Notes: generated by a model not told the origin, from the letters alone. 64,000 nucleotides of DNA from Ceratorhiza oryzae-sativae (GCA_030998015.1 JARWMV010000236.1:496001-560000); one strand, 5' to 3'. Counted from the first letter of the stretch, positions 13,506 to 25,343 are shown. Made by a program: numbers and translations.

Positions 13506-15168
13506 TCACACAGCTACTGTCTGTGGAGTCTCTACCTCTACGTTGGATCGAGCTGCCAGCAGCATCGCGTTTATTTGCTCAAACTTGCGATTCAGCGCGC
13601 CCTTGCCTCGCCGGAACACTCGGGGTCGGGCTGGAAGGTCCTCGGCGGGTGTAGAGAGCGAGCTCGAGCTAGATGAGCGGGACAAGGAAGAACGTGGTTC
13701 CTCCGAGTCTGAAGCCGTCGCAGGGGCTATCGCCCGCGATGGACCAGGATGGCGGGCAAGCACAGTCGGTATAGGCGTAGACGTCGAGGCCTTCCAATCG
13801 CCTGTTAGCATATTATGCTGTCGCCCAACACGACCAGGAGGTGCGGGGGCGGGCTGTCGCTGGTCTTCCTCTTCTTCCTCTTCGTCGTCGTCTTCTTCCT
13901 GTAGATCCGTCAACTACCGGCATATTTCATATCCAACGCAACCCACCTGCGACCCATCGTCATCGTCAAAGTTTTCCATCGGACCGGCTTCGGGATCCGA
14001 ATCCTCATAACCGCCCTCGTCGTCGCTCCCGATCCAACGGCCCCGCCAGTCTACCTGATCCAACTCTTCGAGCGTCTGCGGCCTCAGCCTCAGCCACCGC
14101 ATCCTCGGTCCACTCCTCGCCCGCTCGTTGACGCGGAATCCGTAAATCTTGGCCTCGTACACGCGATCGCTGGGCTGTTTTTGGCCACCATGTGGATTGC
14201 TATTCGTAAAAGGCTCAATAAGAGGTACCTGTCGACGCGGATGAAGGTTATCAACCGGAGGTGCGGTCGGGCTGAATGGTGCCGGGGCGAGTTCGCGGTA
14301 GGTTTGGAAGAGAAGATGAGGGAAGGTTGTACCAAAGAACGCGCCTGGGTAATCAAACCAATGAGTTCAGAGGGCGCATAATTAGAAGCTCGGACCAACC
14401 ATCAACCCCTTGGAAACGACTGCTCGGGGGAGAATAAATGTCGTTGCAGTTGGGGCAGTACAGCTTCACGGTTTCCAGGCCCGGAAGATCGGAGCGCCCA
14501 CACGGGACGACATGACACGAGTTGCAAAAAACTCGGGGGCATGTGCCAAAATGCCCGGCCTCGTATTTCTCGACCTAGACTGATCCATGAGGCATAGTGT
14601 ATCCAGGGAAATCAGTGCGCTCACCATCGCCTGGAGCCCAGGACGCGTGAGAATGTAGCGTTGGTGGACTAGACCGTAGAGGAGCTCTGCAGAGGACTCG
14701 ACAATGGACACGTCGGGAATTTTGAGTGCGTCCTCTGAGACCATATTTAGAATACAATATATCACAATATATCAAGTCACTTGCCTGGTTCGACATCCAG
14801 CACCATTTCCATTGCCTCTCTCCAAAACGGGACGAGGCCATTGAGCCCAGTTAAATTGAAGTCGTCCTCGATAAAGTCCTCTCCTACTTCGCAGAAATAC
14901 TCGTGGCCGGGCAGCGAGCAAAACCAGGTGATCCAGGTAAGCGACGAGGTCGGGGTTGAAGATGCTAAGGGGGATAACGTCAGGGCGTGATTGGCGGTTG
15001 GCGGCACAAGTGAATGGCGAGAAGTGCCACCACGGGGCATGAGCGGCGGTACATACCATAACCCTCCGGGTCAGCTTGATCATTCATCGGATCGTCTTCG
15101 ACTGGGTTGCCGTCCTGGTCGACCTCCTGGGGCACCTGGCCGGGAATTATATTGGGCATACGAGACAT
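13506..15168 (-). CDS. CKB1: casein kinase 2 regulatory (beta) subunit
   Basis: Beta subunit of protein kinase CK2, which dimerises through a zinc ribbon and docks two catalytic alpha subunits. The acidic N-terminus is followed by [21 protein letters not shown] and [24 protein letters not shown] comes next, then the zinc ribbon with CPRVFC and [10 protein letters not shown], and [12 protein letters not shown]. After the core comes [16 protein letters not shown] and an unusually long tail. That tail has an Asp/Glu run at about 13866-13900 and a Ser cluster. One intron (14735-14784) is GC-AG. The start at 15168 ([10 protein letters not shown]) is the best in-frame Met. MDDISLDQG at 15333 would need a splice I could not make in frame. 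It shares its upstream region with Argonaute 1. Confidence 0.93.
14735..14784 (-). other. GC-AG intron in CK2 beta gene
   Basis: The donor is GCAAGTGAC and the acceptor GGTCTCAG. The splice joins LDVEPE to DALKIPDVS in frame, matching the conserved CK2 beta sequence. Confidence 0.8.
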
Positions 15169-15354
15169 CGACGGTGCGCGTCTCCTGTCGTGAATAATAC
15201 GTAACGGATATAGCTGCGAACCCAAGCACCACGACGCGCTCAGCAAGAAGCCTTCTGGGACGGCGAGGGCGTAGAGCGCACACACACAGCGGACCCAAGC
15301 GCCCAAACCCTGGTCCAGGCTGATGTCATCCATCGATCCAGATCCGAGCCCCAC

Positions 15355-15366
15355 TAGCCACGCTGT
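15355..15366 (+). promoter_or_regulatory. TAGCCACGC motif 1 upstream of Argonaute 1
   Basis: TAGCCACGCTGT. It is repeated 29 bp downstream and is also present twice upstream of Argonaute 2, so it is a candidate shared activator site. Confidence 0.5.
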
Positions 15367-15383
15367 TCGGAACCAGTCCTTTA

Positions 15384-15395
15384 TAGCCACGCAGT
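15384..15395 (+). promoter_or_regulatory. TAGCCACGC motif 2 upstream of Argonaute 1
   Basis: TAGCCACGCAGT, ending 76 bp before the ATG. The second motif of Argonaute 2 ends 78 bp before its ATG. Confidence 0.5.
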
Positions 15396-15471
15396 TCCCC
15401 CTCTCTCCCACCCTCGACCCCCATATTTTGTGCGTCACAGCCGATACACATACTGCGTATATCACCGAAAC

Positions 15472-18400
15472 ATGGCCTATCAACAACGCGGACGTGGTCG
15501 TGGTGGTCCTGGAGACGGCGGTGGGGGTCGCGGCCGAGGAGGTATGATATATCAAGATATATCAGTAATGCGTCTTGCTTATCGTGCGATTGAGATGGTG
15601 GCTTCCGCGGCCGTGGCGGGAGTACTGACCGTGGTGGAGGACGCGGCGGCGGCCCGGACCGTGGCGGCGGTGGGCGTGGCGGCGGGTTCGACCGCGGTGG
15701 TGGACGCGGTCGCGGCGGCGACGACTTTCGTGGTGGTCGCGGAGGCGGAGGCGGGGGCGGCGGTCGCGGGGGAGGGGGCGACCGTGGAGGTGAGTGATAC
15801 TAAATACAGTCGGACCGCTTAATTGATGCCGCATTAGGCGGGGGATTCCGAGGCGGGCGTGGTGGGGGACGTGGCGGAGGAGGACCTCCCCCTCCCCAAA
15901 TCCATGTTCCCGAGTACATACCCAGCCCGAGTCCGGCAGTTGGCGGTCAGCCTCCGAGGATTGCGCCTGGTGTCAAGACTATCGGAGTGCGTCGGCCCAC
16001 CGCTCGGGGTACTCTTGGAGTTCCTCTTACGGTTACGACAAATAACTTTGTTGTGAGGATACCCGAAGCAACCATTCATCATTACGATGGTATGTGTTCC
16101 AGCTAGATCTTTTGCTAGGCTGGTCGTTCTAATCGTTCGCGTTTTCGCGTGTCTTTCCTAGTCGGTGAGTTTCCAGGCACATAACTCAGCGTGCATAGAC
16201 GCTGGAACGTTGCACCGCAGATATCAGAGCCGACAAAAAAATGCCGGCGAGATTCAATATGGATTTGATTCGTGAGCTGCAAGACCGTATCGCTCCTGCC
16301 ATCTTTAGTCCTCGTGCAGTGTACGATGGCCAGAAGAATATATTTGCCAGCCGTCGACTTCCTTTGGCCGGCGGTGATTCTCAGACTGTATGTTATTAAA
16401 TGAATCATGATTCAATTGACTAATACTCGCGCCGTCAGTTTGAAGTCACTTTGGAGCCGCCACGCGAGGGCGGAAGACCTCCCAAGGTCTACAGGGTCGT
16501 ACTCAAGCATGTCGCGGAGATTAGCCCGACGTAGGTACAAAAAGTTCTTGCAGATTCTGTATTAACCCCATTGCTTTCAAGCCTTCTTGCTCGGTATCAG
16601 CAAGGACAACAATCGTATGAAAATATGATCACCACGGCCCTTACGGCTATCAACGTTGTAGGTCCGCATGGAACCGATCACGTTAGTGAACCATCAATCA
16701 ATTGATTTAGTTTTTAATTTGGCAAGATTAGACGATACCCTCACAATGCACGTTCGTTCTTTACGGACAAGGAGACATGGCGTATTGGAGGCGGAATCGT
16801 CAGTAAATATTACGCATACATTGATGCTATCGTTAATCAAGGATGTCTTAGGAACTATGGCGTGGCTATTTCCAGTCTGTGCGACCCGGGCTACAATCGA
16901 TGTTGATGAATATCGACATCTCTACGGGTGAGTGCTAAATTGTCACCGCAATGTTATCTCTAACATGTTGGCCATGTAGGCTCTATGTACGTACTACGGA
17001 ATACGTAACAATTTATTGGCCACGCAGCAGGCTGAACCTTGGATCGTTTAGGTACGCGCCGGGCCCAATGATCGACGTATGCCGTGAGATTCTTGGTAAC
17101 AACAGCCCAAATGCTCTTATTCCTGGTCAAGGGCTGTCCGGTAATACTTTGCTTTTGTGTATATCAACTGCGGCTGACCCCATTAACTAGACCGTGACCG
17201 GATTAGGCTTCAGCGTTTCCTCTCTGGCGTTCGATTTGTCACCACCCACAGGGAAAAGTCTGGGCGACCTAGTGGAAAACCCAAGGTTCTGAAGAAAATC
17301 ACTACTGTCAGCGCTGCCGGCTACAAATTCAACGCATCGGACGGCAAGCAAACCGACGTCGCGCAATATTTCCGCTCGTTGGGAACTAACCTCCAGTATC
17401 CAAACTATGTTTGCATCGAGGTGATATCCAACTACATGATTCTTTATTTCCCATATTCATGACACATGCAATAATAGACCTCCACGGGCGCCGCATTCCC
17501 TATCGAAGTTTGCTCGATTATCCCTGGACAATTGATGAAGAAACAGCTCCCTCCAGAAGTGGTCTCTTCTGTTCTCAGATTTTCAACCAAGGTATGCCAG
17601 TTCACTTTTGATTTAGATGATGCTTATATGCGACGACAGAAACCGAAAGAGCGTCTAGATTCAATCGTTGCAGGTCACTCGGTAGGTCCTTCCAAAGGTA
17701 CATAGTGTAGTCACTTACGCTTGATGCAGGTCCTTCAATATGGCCAATCAGGCAAGATACCGTATCTGTGTAATTAAGTCAACCCCTAATGGCCTGGATC
17801 TCAGAATATGTGCACCAGTTTCAGATGTCTGTTCAGGAAACACCCGAGAAATGCCTTGCTCGAGTTCTTCCTACTCCGGCTCTCCACTATGGACCTGGTA
17901 GCCGAAACAGGCAGCTGGTGCGCCATTTAAGGCTTAGGCAGGGTTCTGCTTACCCTTCATGTTCAATTCTAGAAACCTGCAAACGGTGCTTGGAACATGG
18001 TCAATCAAAAGTTCTTCAAGGGGGCAACTGTAACTGGTTGGGCTCTTGTTGTCTACGACAGTCGCACCATTCGTCAGCCCGAGATCGACTATATCATTCG
18101 AACCTTCAAGGCGACCACGGAGCTGTTTGGTGACTGTTTTTCATTGATTAATCTCACGTCTACTCACAGCCAGCGATTTCAGGTATTAATGGACTGAGTG
18201 CTAGTCCTCCTGTGTTAACTCCTCCGCGTAAGACTATATTCTCTTGCACGCCCTGCGTAATACTAAACCTTCGCCGAACTAGCCCAAGCGCTGAATGTGC
18301 ATGAAGTAAGTGTATGGACCTATATATAATATTTTGGGTTACCCATTATATACGTTATAGCATCTTCATGCAGCGGGGGCTGAGGTATTCAAACTGACCC

Positions 18401-20236
18401 AAAAGCCCCCGAGTCTCATCATGGTTGTCATTCCAGACAACTCAGCAGAGCTGTATCAGGCCATCAAACAGTGGGTATAATATCATAAAACACACACGCC
18501 ATTTGCTCATTTAGTACAATATTTTATAGTTTTGGTGACATCAAGGCAAGCAATTGACCATAAGCAAAAAAATCCTAACCTAACCCACATTTGATTAAAG
18601 CGCGGGGTAGCCACTCAGTGCCTTCGCTCGTTTAAATGTAAAGGGGCCGACCAACAATATTATGCCAACGTATGTCTAAAGTGAGTGCTAAGCTTACATG
18701 GACCCGGCAGATTGTAATTGGGTTCTAGAGTCAATGCGAAGCTCGGCGGAGTCAATTGCACATTGGATCCCCAAGCACAGCGTTTCTTGGCCGATGCGGC
18801 TAATCCGGCAATGATAATTGGTCCGTTGAATAATCGCGATTTTTCCCTACTAAAACTATACTCCACATAGGGGCTGATGTCCAACATCCGGCGCCGGGCG
18901 AGCGTGGCAAGGGTCGCCCTTCGTTTGTAGGAGTCGTGGGGAGTCTTGATTCAACGGCTACGTAAGAATACTGGATGCCATGCTCTGAAGATTAATGCTT
19001 AAACGCCTTTCAATATGAACAGCCATTATAGTGCCGTCAGTCAAGTTCAAGGGTCTCGGTACGTTGTTTTATATGAAGAGCAGTTCTAGCGTTGATTGTT
19101 GTGCCCTAGAGTTGAAGAGATCGGCGATTTGGATAATCCAGTTTATGAGCTCATTGGTCGCCATGCATGGTGGAAGAAAGAGCAAGAGAAGAAACAGAAC
19201 GTCTACCCTAAGCGCATTGTCTACTTCCGTGACGGTGTCTCCGGTGCGCAACAATCGTTGGAAGTTGACTGCTTACTGATGAGCAATTTATCATGCAGAG
19301 GGCCAGTTCGAAAAAGTGCTAACTGAAGAGCTTCCGGCCATCCAAAGTACCTATTTTCGGCGGGGTTCGTGAAGTCAATGACCTCATCTATTGTGTGTAG
19401 GGGCTTGTGCTCGGCATAACATCCACCCTACGATAACCGTAGTCATCGTCGGTAGGTATAAAGACCAAGTCGAGGCGATCAGATGGCTCATCATATTTAT
19501 TCCGATCTAGGCAAGCGACATCATGTACGATTCTTCCCTACTCACGGCCAAGCCGATAGGAGTGGTAATTGTCCTGCAGGAACAGTAGTTGATGACGTGT
19601 AAGAATTTTGCCATTCGACACTTGAATAAGTATACTGACATGGGCCGCTAGGGTTGGGCATGTTGGTGCCGATGTTTTATTATGATTTCCTCCGACTGAC
19701 AATCCAACCTAGCCAACCGAGTTTGACTTTTATCTCCAAAGCCACGGTGGCCTCCTGGGGACGTCGCGCTCAGCACATTATAAGTACGTTTTTGCTTGGT
19801 TATTTGTTCATGCTTAACGACGAATGTTATTGATAGTGTGCTTTACGACGAGAACAACTTCACGCCAGATAGTCTTCAAGCGCTTTCATTTGCACTTTGT
19901 CACGTGTATGCGCGAGCGACTCGCTCGGTATCGATCCCAGCCCCGGTCTACTGTATGCCTCTAGTTCATATTATATTTCTGAAACTAATGCGCCAATCAC
20001 ATAGACGCCCATATTGTGTGTGATCGATCCAAAAATCACTACGACCCATCTGTCGATTTTAGCTCTTTCGATGATTCAGCGACGGCGACCAGTGGTGGCA
20101 TTGCCTCGAACGTGCAGCGATACACAGATTTGTTCCAGCCCCTCCACGCATCCATGCGGTATAAGATGTTGTACGTAGCCGTGATTGGGTGAATGGTGTA
20201 CGCGTGTTCGGCTGACATATTTACAGCTTCCAGTAA
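15472..20236 (+). CDS. Argonaute 1 (QDE-2-like slicer)
   Basis: Argonaute protein binding small RNAs for RNA silencing. It starts [12 protein letters not shown], and an RGG/Gly-rich N-terminal extension spans the first exons, a feature used elsewhere for arginine methylation and nucleic-acid contact. The Argonaute N domain begins near [14 protein letters not shown], and the PAZ region contains [21 protein letters not shown]. The PIWI catalytic residues are visible: Asp in [10 protein letters not shown], the glutamate finger in RVEEIGD, Asp in YFRDGVSEGQ and His in GTSRSAHY. The last exon contributes only part of the ending MFFQ. A 3-nt microexon lies at 16162-16164, and a GC-donor intron follows FGDIK at 18546. 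One extra base near 16661 shifts the frame after LTAINVV and is otherwise unexplained. It is tandem with Argonaute 2. Confidence 0.92.
16162..16164 (+). other. 3-nt microexon (TCG) of Argonaute 1
   Basis: After HHYD|G the downstream sequence offers a CCTAG acceptor, TCG, and a GTGAGT donor. Including the TCG gives YDVDIRADK, the canonical Argonaute N-domain sequence. Skipping it keeps the frame but loses the conserved Val (YDDIRADK). The flanking introns are 16090-16161 (72 bp) and 16165-16220 (56 bp). The same microexon exists in Argonaute 2. Confidence 0.85.
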
Positions 20237-20489
20237 ACCACACCTGAATGAATTGGCTTGGAAAGTGGTGTTTAGATACTCGAATGATATGAATTGTTTT
20301 CCTGCTATGCGATAAAAAAACGCCCCTTGGAATGTAGTAGCGCAACCCGTTTTTGAACTCCATGAAATGAATCTGTTAAGCGATGCCCCAATCAAGAGTG
20401 TAATCAAGAATGGCATGTGACATACAGACGATTGGCGGAAGTGGCGGTGACAACGTGTTTGGCTGATCCGGATCCGGATCCGGCTCCAA

Positions 20490-20501
20490 TAGCCACGCTA
20501 G
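20490..20501 (+). promoter_or_regulatory. TAGCCACGC motif 1 upstream of Argonaute 2
   Basis: TAGCCACGCTAG, 25 bp before a second copy. It matches the paired arrangement upstream of Argonaute 1. Confidence 0.5.
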
Positions 20502-20514
20502 ATATAATCACTGC

Positions 20515-20526
20515 TAGCCACGCTGT
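20515..20526 (+). promoter_or_regulatory. TAGCCACGC motif 2 upstream of Argonaute 2
   Basis: TAGCCACGCTGT, identical over 12 bp to motif 1 of Argonaute 1. It ends 78 bp before the ATG. Confidence 0.5.
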
Positions 20527-20604
20527 CCCCTCTCTCACCCCCAACCGCTATCCCAACTCCCAAATTCTTTTCAACCCTACACGAAAACCTGTCCTGAAAA
20601 CACA

Positions 20605-23600
20605 ATGCCCCCTCAAGATCGAGGACGTGCTCGCGGTGGTGGACCAGATAGGGGTCGTGGTCGCGGAGCCGGAGGTACAACTTCACCACATTGATCCCAT
20701 TCGCCGTTGCTTAATACTTATGTCAGATGGCGGAGGGCGCGGCCGAGGAGGCAGCGGCGAAAGAGGCGGTCGCGGAGGAAGTGCCGAGCGTGGTGGAGGT
20801 GGAGGCCGTGGGCGTGGTGACGTTGGTGGTGGGCGTGGTGACTATGGCGGAGGCCGTGGACGCGGTGACTATGGCGGCGGTCGCGGGGGTGGAGGCGGCG
20901 ACCGTGGAGGAGGTAAATTATATGGAATTCTGTCGATTTTTTAGACTGATTCCGTGTCAGGCGGTTATAGGGGAGGAGGAGCAGGCGGAGGGCGTGGTGG
21001 TGGGCGTGGAGGGGCTGCGCCTCCCCTGGTCTTGGCCCCTCGCTATACCCCTAATCCAGCCCCTGCGCTGGGCGGCCCTGGCCCGAAGATTGCACCTGGA
21101 GTCGTGTCGTTCGGTGTACGTCGGCCGCAGGCTCCCGGCACGCTTGGGACTCCGCTCACAGTTACAACGAATAATTTTACTGTGACTATCCCCCAAGCAA
21201 CGATTCAGCATTACGATGGTCTGTTCTAATCTTGCTTATCTGATATATTGTCTTACTGATATTTTTCAATTTCTGACAGTCGGCAAGTAGCTTTTGACGA
21301 TATGTCTCTTGTCGATAATTAACATTATCAATAGAAATTAAAGCCGACAAAACGATGCCAGCAAAGTTCAATATGGACTTGATTCGTGTTTTGCAGGAGC
21401 GCATCGCGCCAACCATTTTTACTCCCAAGGCCGTCTACGACGGTCGCAAGAACTTGTTTGCGAGCCGCAGGCTTCCTCTGTCGGGTGGGGATTCTCAAAT
21501 TGTAAGTACAGGAATCTTCGTGCCGAGCGGCAATAGTTATTTATTTGATTTAGTTCGACGTGACCCTAGAGCCAGCTCGCGAAGGTGGTCGACCTCCAAA
21601 AGTCTACAAGGTCACATTGAAGCACGTGGCGGAGATCAATCCGACGTATGTCAATCAAACATAATGTCTCACGCATGACTCACATATTTGTTGTATAACA
21701 GTCTACTTGATCGCTACCAAAAAGCCCAACAATCCTACGATCCGATGATTACGACCGCCCTCACTGCTATTAATGTTGTTATTAGGATGGAGCCCATAAT
21801 GTGGTTCACGTTACTTGCAGTATGATGAATACAGTTGACCCCTGTACTTTGATAGGCGCTACCCCCATAACTCCCGCTCATTCTTTACCGACAAGGAAAC
21901 ATGGGCGATCGGTGGTGGAATCGTAAGCAAGAACTGATTCAACCTACAAGTCATTGTCTTGACTTTCTCTCTAGGAGCTATGGCGTGGCTACTTTCAGTC
22001 CGTTAGGCCAGGGTTGCGGTCGATGTTGATGAATATTGACATTTCTACTGGTAAGTTTTAATAGTAATGGGTAAACCAGCTTGCCGAGCATTATTTGGAT
22101 AGGCACAATGTATGTCTCAGAAGCAAACCATCTAATCTCAACTCACCCCAATTCACAGGTTTGCTCCTGGTCCGATGATCGACGTATGTCGTGCGATCCT
22201 AGGAAATACTAGCCCGAATGCCCTTGTTCCCGGCCAGGGGCTTCCGGGTGAGTGGTACCATTTACGTTTATCGTAGAAGTACTCATGTTGTTACTAGATC
22301 GCGAGCGGCTCAAGCTCAAGAACTTCTTAAACAACGTTCGCTTCACCGTGACTCACAAAGACAAGAGCGGAAGAGCAAGCACAAAGCCGAAGGTCCTCAA
22401 GAAGATTTCCAATATGAGCGCTGCCAACTATAAATTCAGTCTATCAGATGGGTCGGAAACGACTGTTGCACAGTACTTCCGGTCCATGGGTGTAAACCTT
22501 CAGTACCCCAACTATGTTTGCATTGAGGTAAAGGTTTCCCCGTCTGTACGCGTGGGGTCTGGGCTGACGGGATGTAAAGACATCAACCGGAGCGGCGTTC
22601 CCTATTGAGCTATGTAACATTATTCCGGGGCAGCTGATGAGGAAGCAAATCCCCCCGCACTTAACATCGTCCGTTTTGTCGTTTTCAACTAAAGTGAGTG
22701 CTTTGGGGCTACCCCCAGATGCGTACCAACAAACTCTTAGGGTCCCGAACAACGTCTGACTCCGTTGTCGCTGGCCACACAGTCAGTACCTTTTTTTTAG
22801 ATAAAGCATCTAGCCACTAACAACCCCCAACAGGTTCTTCAATATGGCCAATCTGGTAGGTATTATTTCAATAACTTCATATTTAAAATTTAGCTACATC
22901 TTCCAGAATATATGCGCCAATTTGGGATGACCGTGAGCACAGAACCTGAGCGTTGTCTCGCCCGAGTCCTACCAACCCCGGCACTCAACTACGGACCGGG
23001 CAGCAAGCGTAAACAGATCGTAAGCCTAGCCTTTTCGATCTGTAATAAAGATTGTTAACTCCTGACCTCTTCAGAAACCAGCCAATGGTTCGTGGAACCT
23101 CGCTGATCAAAAGTTCTTCAAGCCAGCGACCGTGACGGGCTGGGCCGTAGTTGTTTATGATCAACGCACTGTTCGCGAGCCTGATGTATTGGACATCATC
23201 CAAAAATTCAAGGCTCAGGCCGACTTGCTTGGTATGTAACGTCCAGCCTATTTTCCATAGCGACAAACTGACGTTGCTTTACACTAGGAATCAAAGGGCT
23301 GAGTCCAAACCCTCCGATCTCATATCCACCGGGTACGTACTTTTTCTAACCAAAACATCTGCTAGGCTAATTCCGTTGATGAATCAGCCCAATCCCTCGA
23401 TGTCCAGAACGTATGAGTGACCCCTTCCCAGATCTGCTAGTACTAATGACATACCTAGCATCTCCAAGCTGCTGGTAACTCGGTATATAATGCAACGAAA
23501 CAGCCCCCTAGTCTAATCGTTATAATTATGCCCGACAACTCGAGCGATTTGTATCAGGCTATCAAGCAGTAAGTTTTTCTTCTTGCTTCCAGTCGTACAT

Positions 23601-25343
23601 TCCGATAACTAATTATTTTAATCTAAAGTTTTGGAGATGTGAAGGTATACAAGTTGTTTAAACGCCCCAGCATGAGGCTAATACATGACTCTAACATAGC
23701 GCGGTGTTCCCACGCAATGCTTGAACGCGTTCAAGGCGAAGAAAGGCAACCCTCAATACTTTGCGAATGTCTGGCTGAAGTAAGTTGCGCAAGAATTCCA
23801 GTGGGCTGGTTTGTTGATGTAGCGTAGGGCAAACGCAAAGCTTGGAGGAGTTAACAGCATCCTAGACCCACAGGCACAAAAATTCCTATCTGACCCAGCG
23901 AACCCGGTGATGATCATTGGTGTGCTACAAAACGAGCAACATAGACGTGGCTTTATTGACGCTTGCCACACAGGTGCCGATGTGATGCACCCAGCGCCTG
24001 GTGCGACCGAACGTCCATCATTTGTTTCTGTTGTTGGTAGCATCGATTCGACTGCAACGTACGCCATTTGTTTTTCAAGAATGGAATATCGGTACTAACG
24101 CTATTCTGATAATCAGCCACTACTCTGCCGTCAGTGCTGCACAAGACTCTCGGTATGTTTCACGGATATAAGCCCATGCCACCCTCAACTCACAAGATTA
24201 TAGGGTCGAGATGATTGCAGACATACAAAATCCGATTTATGAACTAATTGGGCGACATATGTATTGGAAGAAGGAGCAGGAGAAAAAACAGAATGCGGCT
24301 CCTAAGCGCATTATATATTACCGGGATGGTGTTTCTGGTGAGAAGAATCAACTAAACTGCGGTTTAACCTAATAATTTTGTGGCCCACAGAGGGTCAATT
24401 CCAGCAAGTATTGGACGTCGAATTGCCTGGGATCAAAGGTTCGGATTCATCCGAATACATCAAGGAGGCGACCAGCTAATTGGATTTTTTTCAGAGGCGT
24501 GCACTCGCCATAAGATTAAACCAACAATCACCGTCATCATTGTTGGTAAGTTGAGATTCTACGGTCTATCAAGGACAGAAATGCTAATCTTGAGCAACGT
24601 AGGCAAACGGCACCATGTACGATTCTTCCCTACCCACGGCCAAGCCGATAGGAGTGGCAACTGCCCGGCCGGCACCGTGGTTGACGATGTGTAAGCCTGG
24701 TGTTTGCTCCTAGTTACAGCTCATTGCTCACTTTGTTAATTTAGCGTTGGTAATGTCAGTCTCCTGGATATATTGGCCTTTGGGTCAGATTGCTAACTGT
24801 GGCTCCGGATACAGCCAATCGAGTTTGATTTTTACCTCCAGAGTCACGGCGGCCTGCTTGGAACCTCGCGCTCAGCACATTACAAGTGCGTGAATTAGTA
24901 TAGAATTCCGATGGCTTGTACTGACCGTCCTCTTCAGCGTGCTACATGACGAGAATAACTTCACCCGGACAGTCTTCAAGCGCTTTCATTCGCACTTTGT
25001 CATGTTTATGCGAGGGCTACTCGCTCGGTCTCGATCCCGGCTCCGGTCTACTGTGAGCTCCTGCGCGACTACGAGGTCTTTTTACCGCCATACTCAATTA
25101 CTAACTAGATGCCGACATTGTCTGCGAACGAGCCAAAAATCACTATGATCCCTCGATAGATCTCAGTTCGATCGATGATGGGGCGACGTCAGCGAGTGGT
25201 GCAGGTTCCTCGACAATCCAGCGCTTCAGGGATCAATTCCAGCCGATCCATCCTTCGATGCGATACAAGATGTTGTAAGTGTCCAATCAGTCAAACCATT
25301 GTGATTTCCAGACTCACCGAATTACGCTTCCAGCTTCCAATGA
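20605..25343 (+). CDS. Argonaute 2 (QDE-2-like slicer)
   Basis: Second tandem Argonaute. It starts [12 protein letters not shown], and its Gly/Arg-rich leader is longer than in Argonaute 1, with repeated YGGGRGRGD units. The N domain starts at [14 protein letters not shown], and the PAZ region carries [21 protein letters not shown]. In PIWI the slicer residues are Asp in [10 protein letters not shown], Glu in RVEMIAD, Asp in YYRDGVSEGQ and His in GTSRSAHY. It ends MFFQ with the last intron at the same place as in Argonaute 1. Intron positions are widely shared with Argonaute 1, but intron sequences and synonymous sites have diverged, so the duplication is not recent. A 3-nt microexon with a GC donor lies at 21280-21282. 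Confidence 0.94.
21280..21282 (+). other. 3-nt microexon (TCG) of Argonaute 2
   Basis: The acceptor TTCTGACAG is followed by TCG and the donor GCAAGT. With the TCG the protein reads YDVEIKADK, the canonical form. Without it the protein reads YDEIKADK. The flanking introns are 21219-21279 (61 bp) and 21283-21334 (52 bp), the latter GC-AG. The position and sequence of the microexon match Argonaute 1 exactly. Confidence 0.85.

Larger units (their letters stand above)
15169..15471. promoter_or_regulatory. shared CK2 beta / Argonaute 1 upstream region
   Basis: A 303-bp divergent spacer. On the Argonaute side it contains two copies of the motif TAGCCACGCWGT, followed by a C/T-rich tract at about 15396-15420. 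Confidence 0.55.
20237..20604. promoter_or_regulatory. Argonaute 1-2 spacer and Argonaute 2 promoter
   Basis: It contains the 3' UTR of Argonaute 1, a GGATCC triple repeat at 20465-20483, two TAGCCACGC motifs and a pyrimidine tract (about 20525-20545) before the ATG. No additional gene is seen. Confidence 0.5.

Noticed and set aside
15169..15333. CK2 beta start at 15333 (MDDISLDQG)
   Set aside because: I could not find a GT-AG pair joining it in frame to the exon starting near MSRMPN, so the nearer Met was used.
15562..15834. Minus-strand Arg/His-rich open frame
   Set aside because: Shadow of the Gly/Arg-repeat leader of Argonaute 1 in antisense.
20465..20483. Triple GGATCC repeat before Argonaute 2
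   Set aside because: It first looked like a cloning linker or a palindromic operator. It is short, flanked by natural promoter sequence and unmatched before Argonaute 1, so no call is made.
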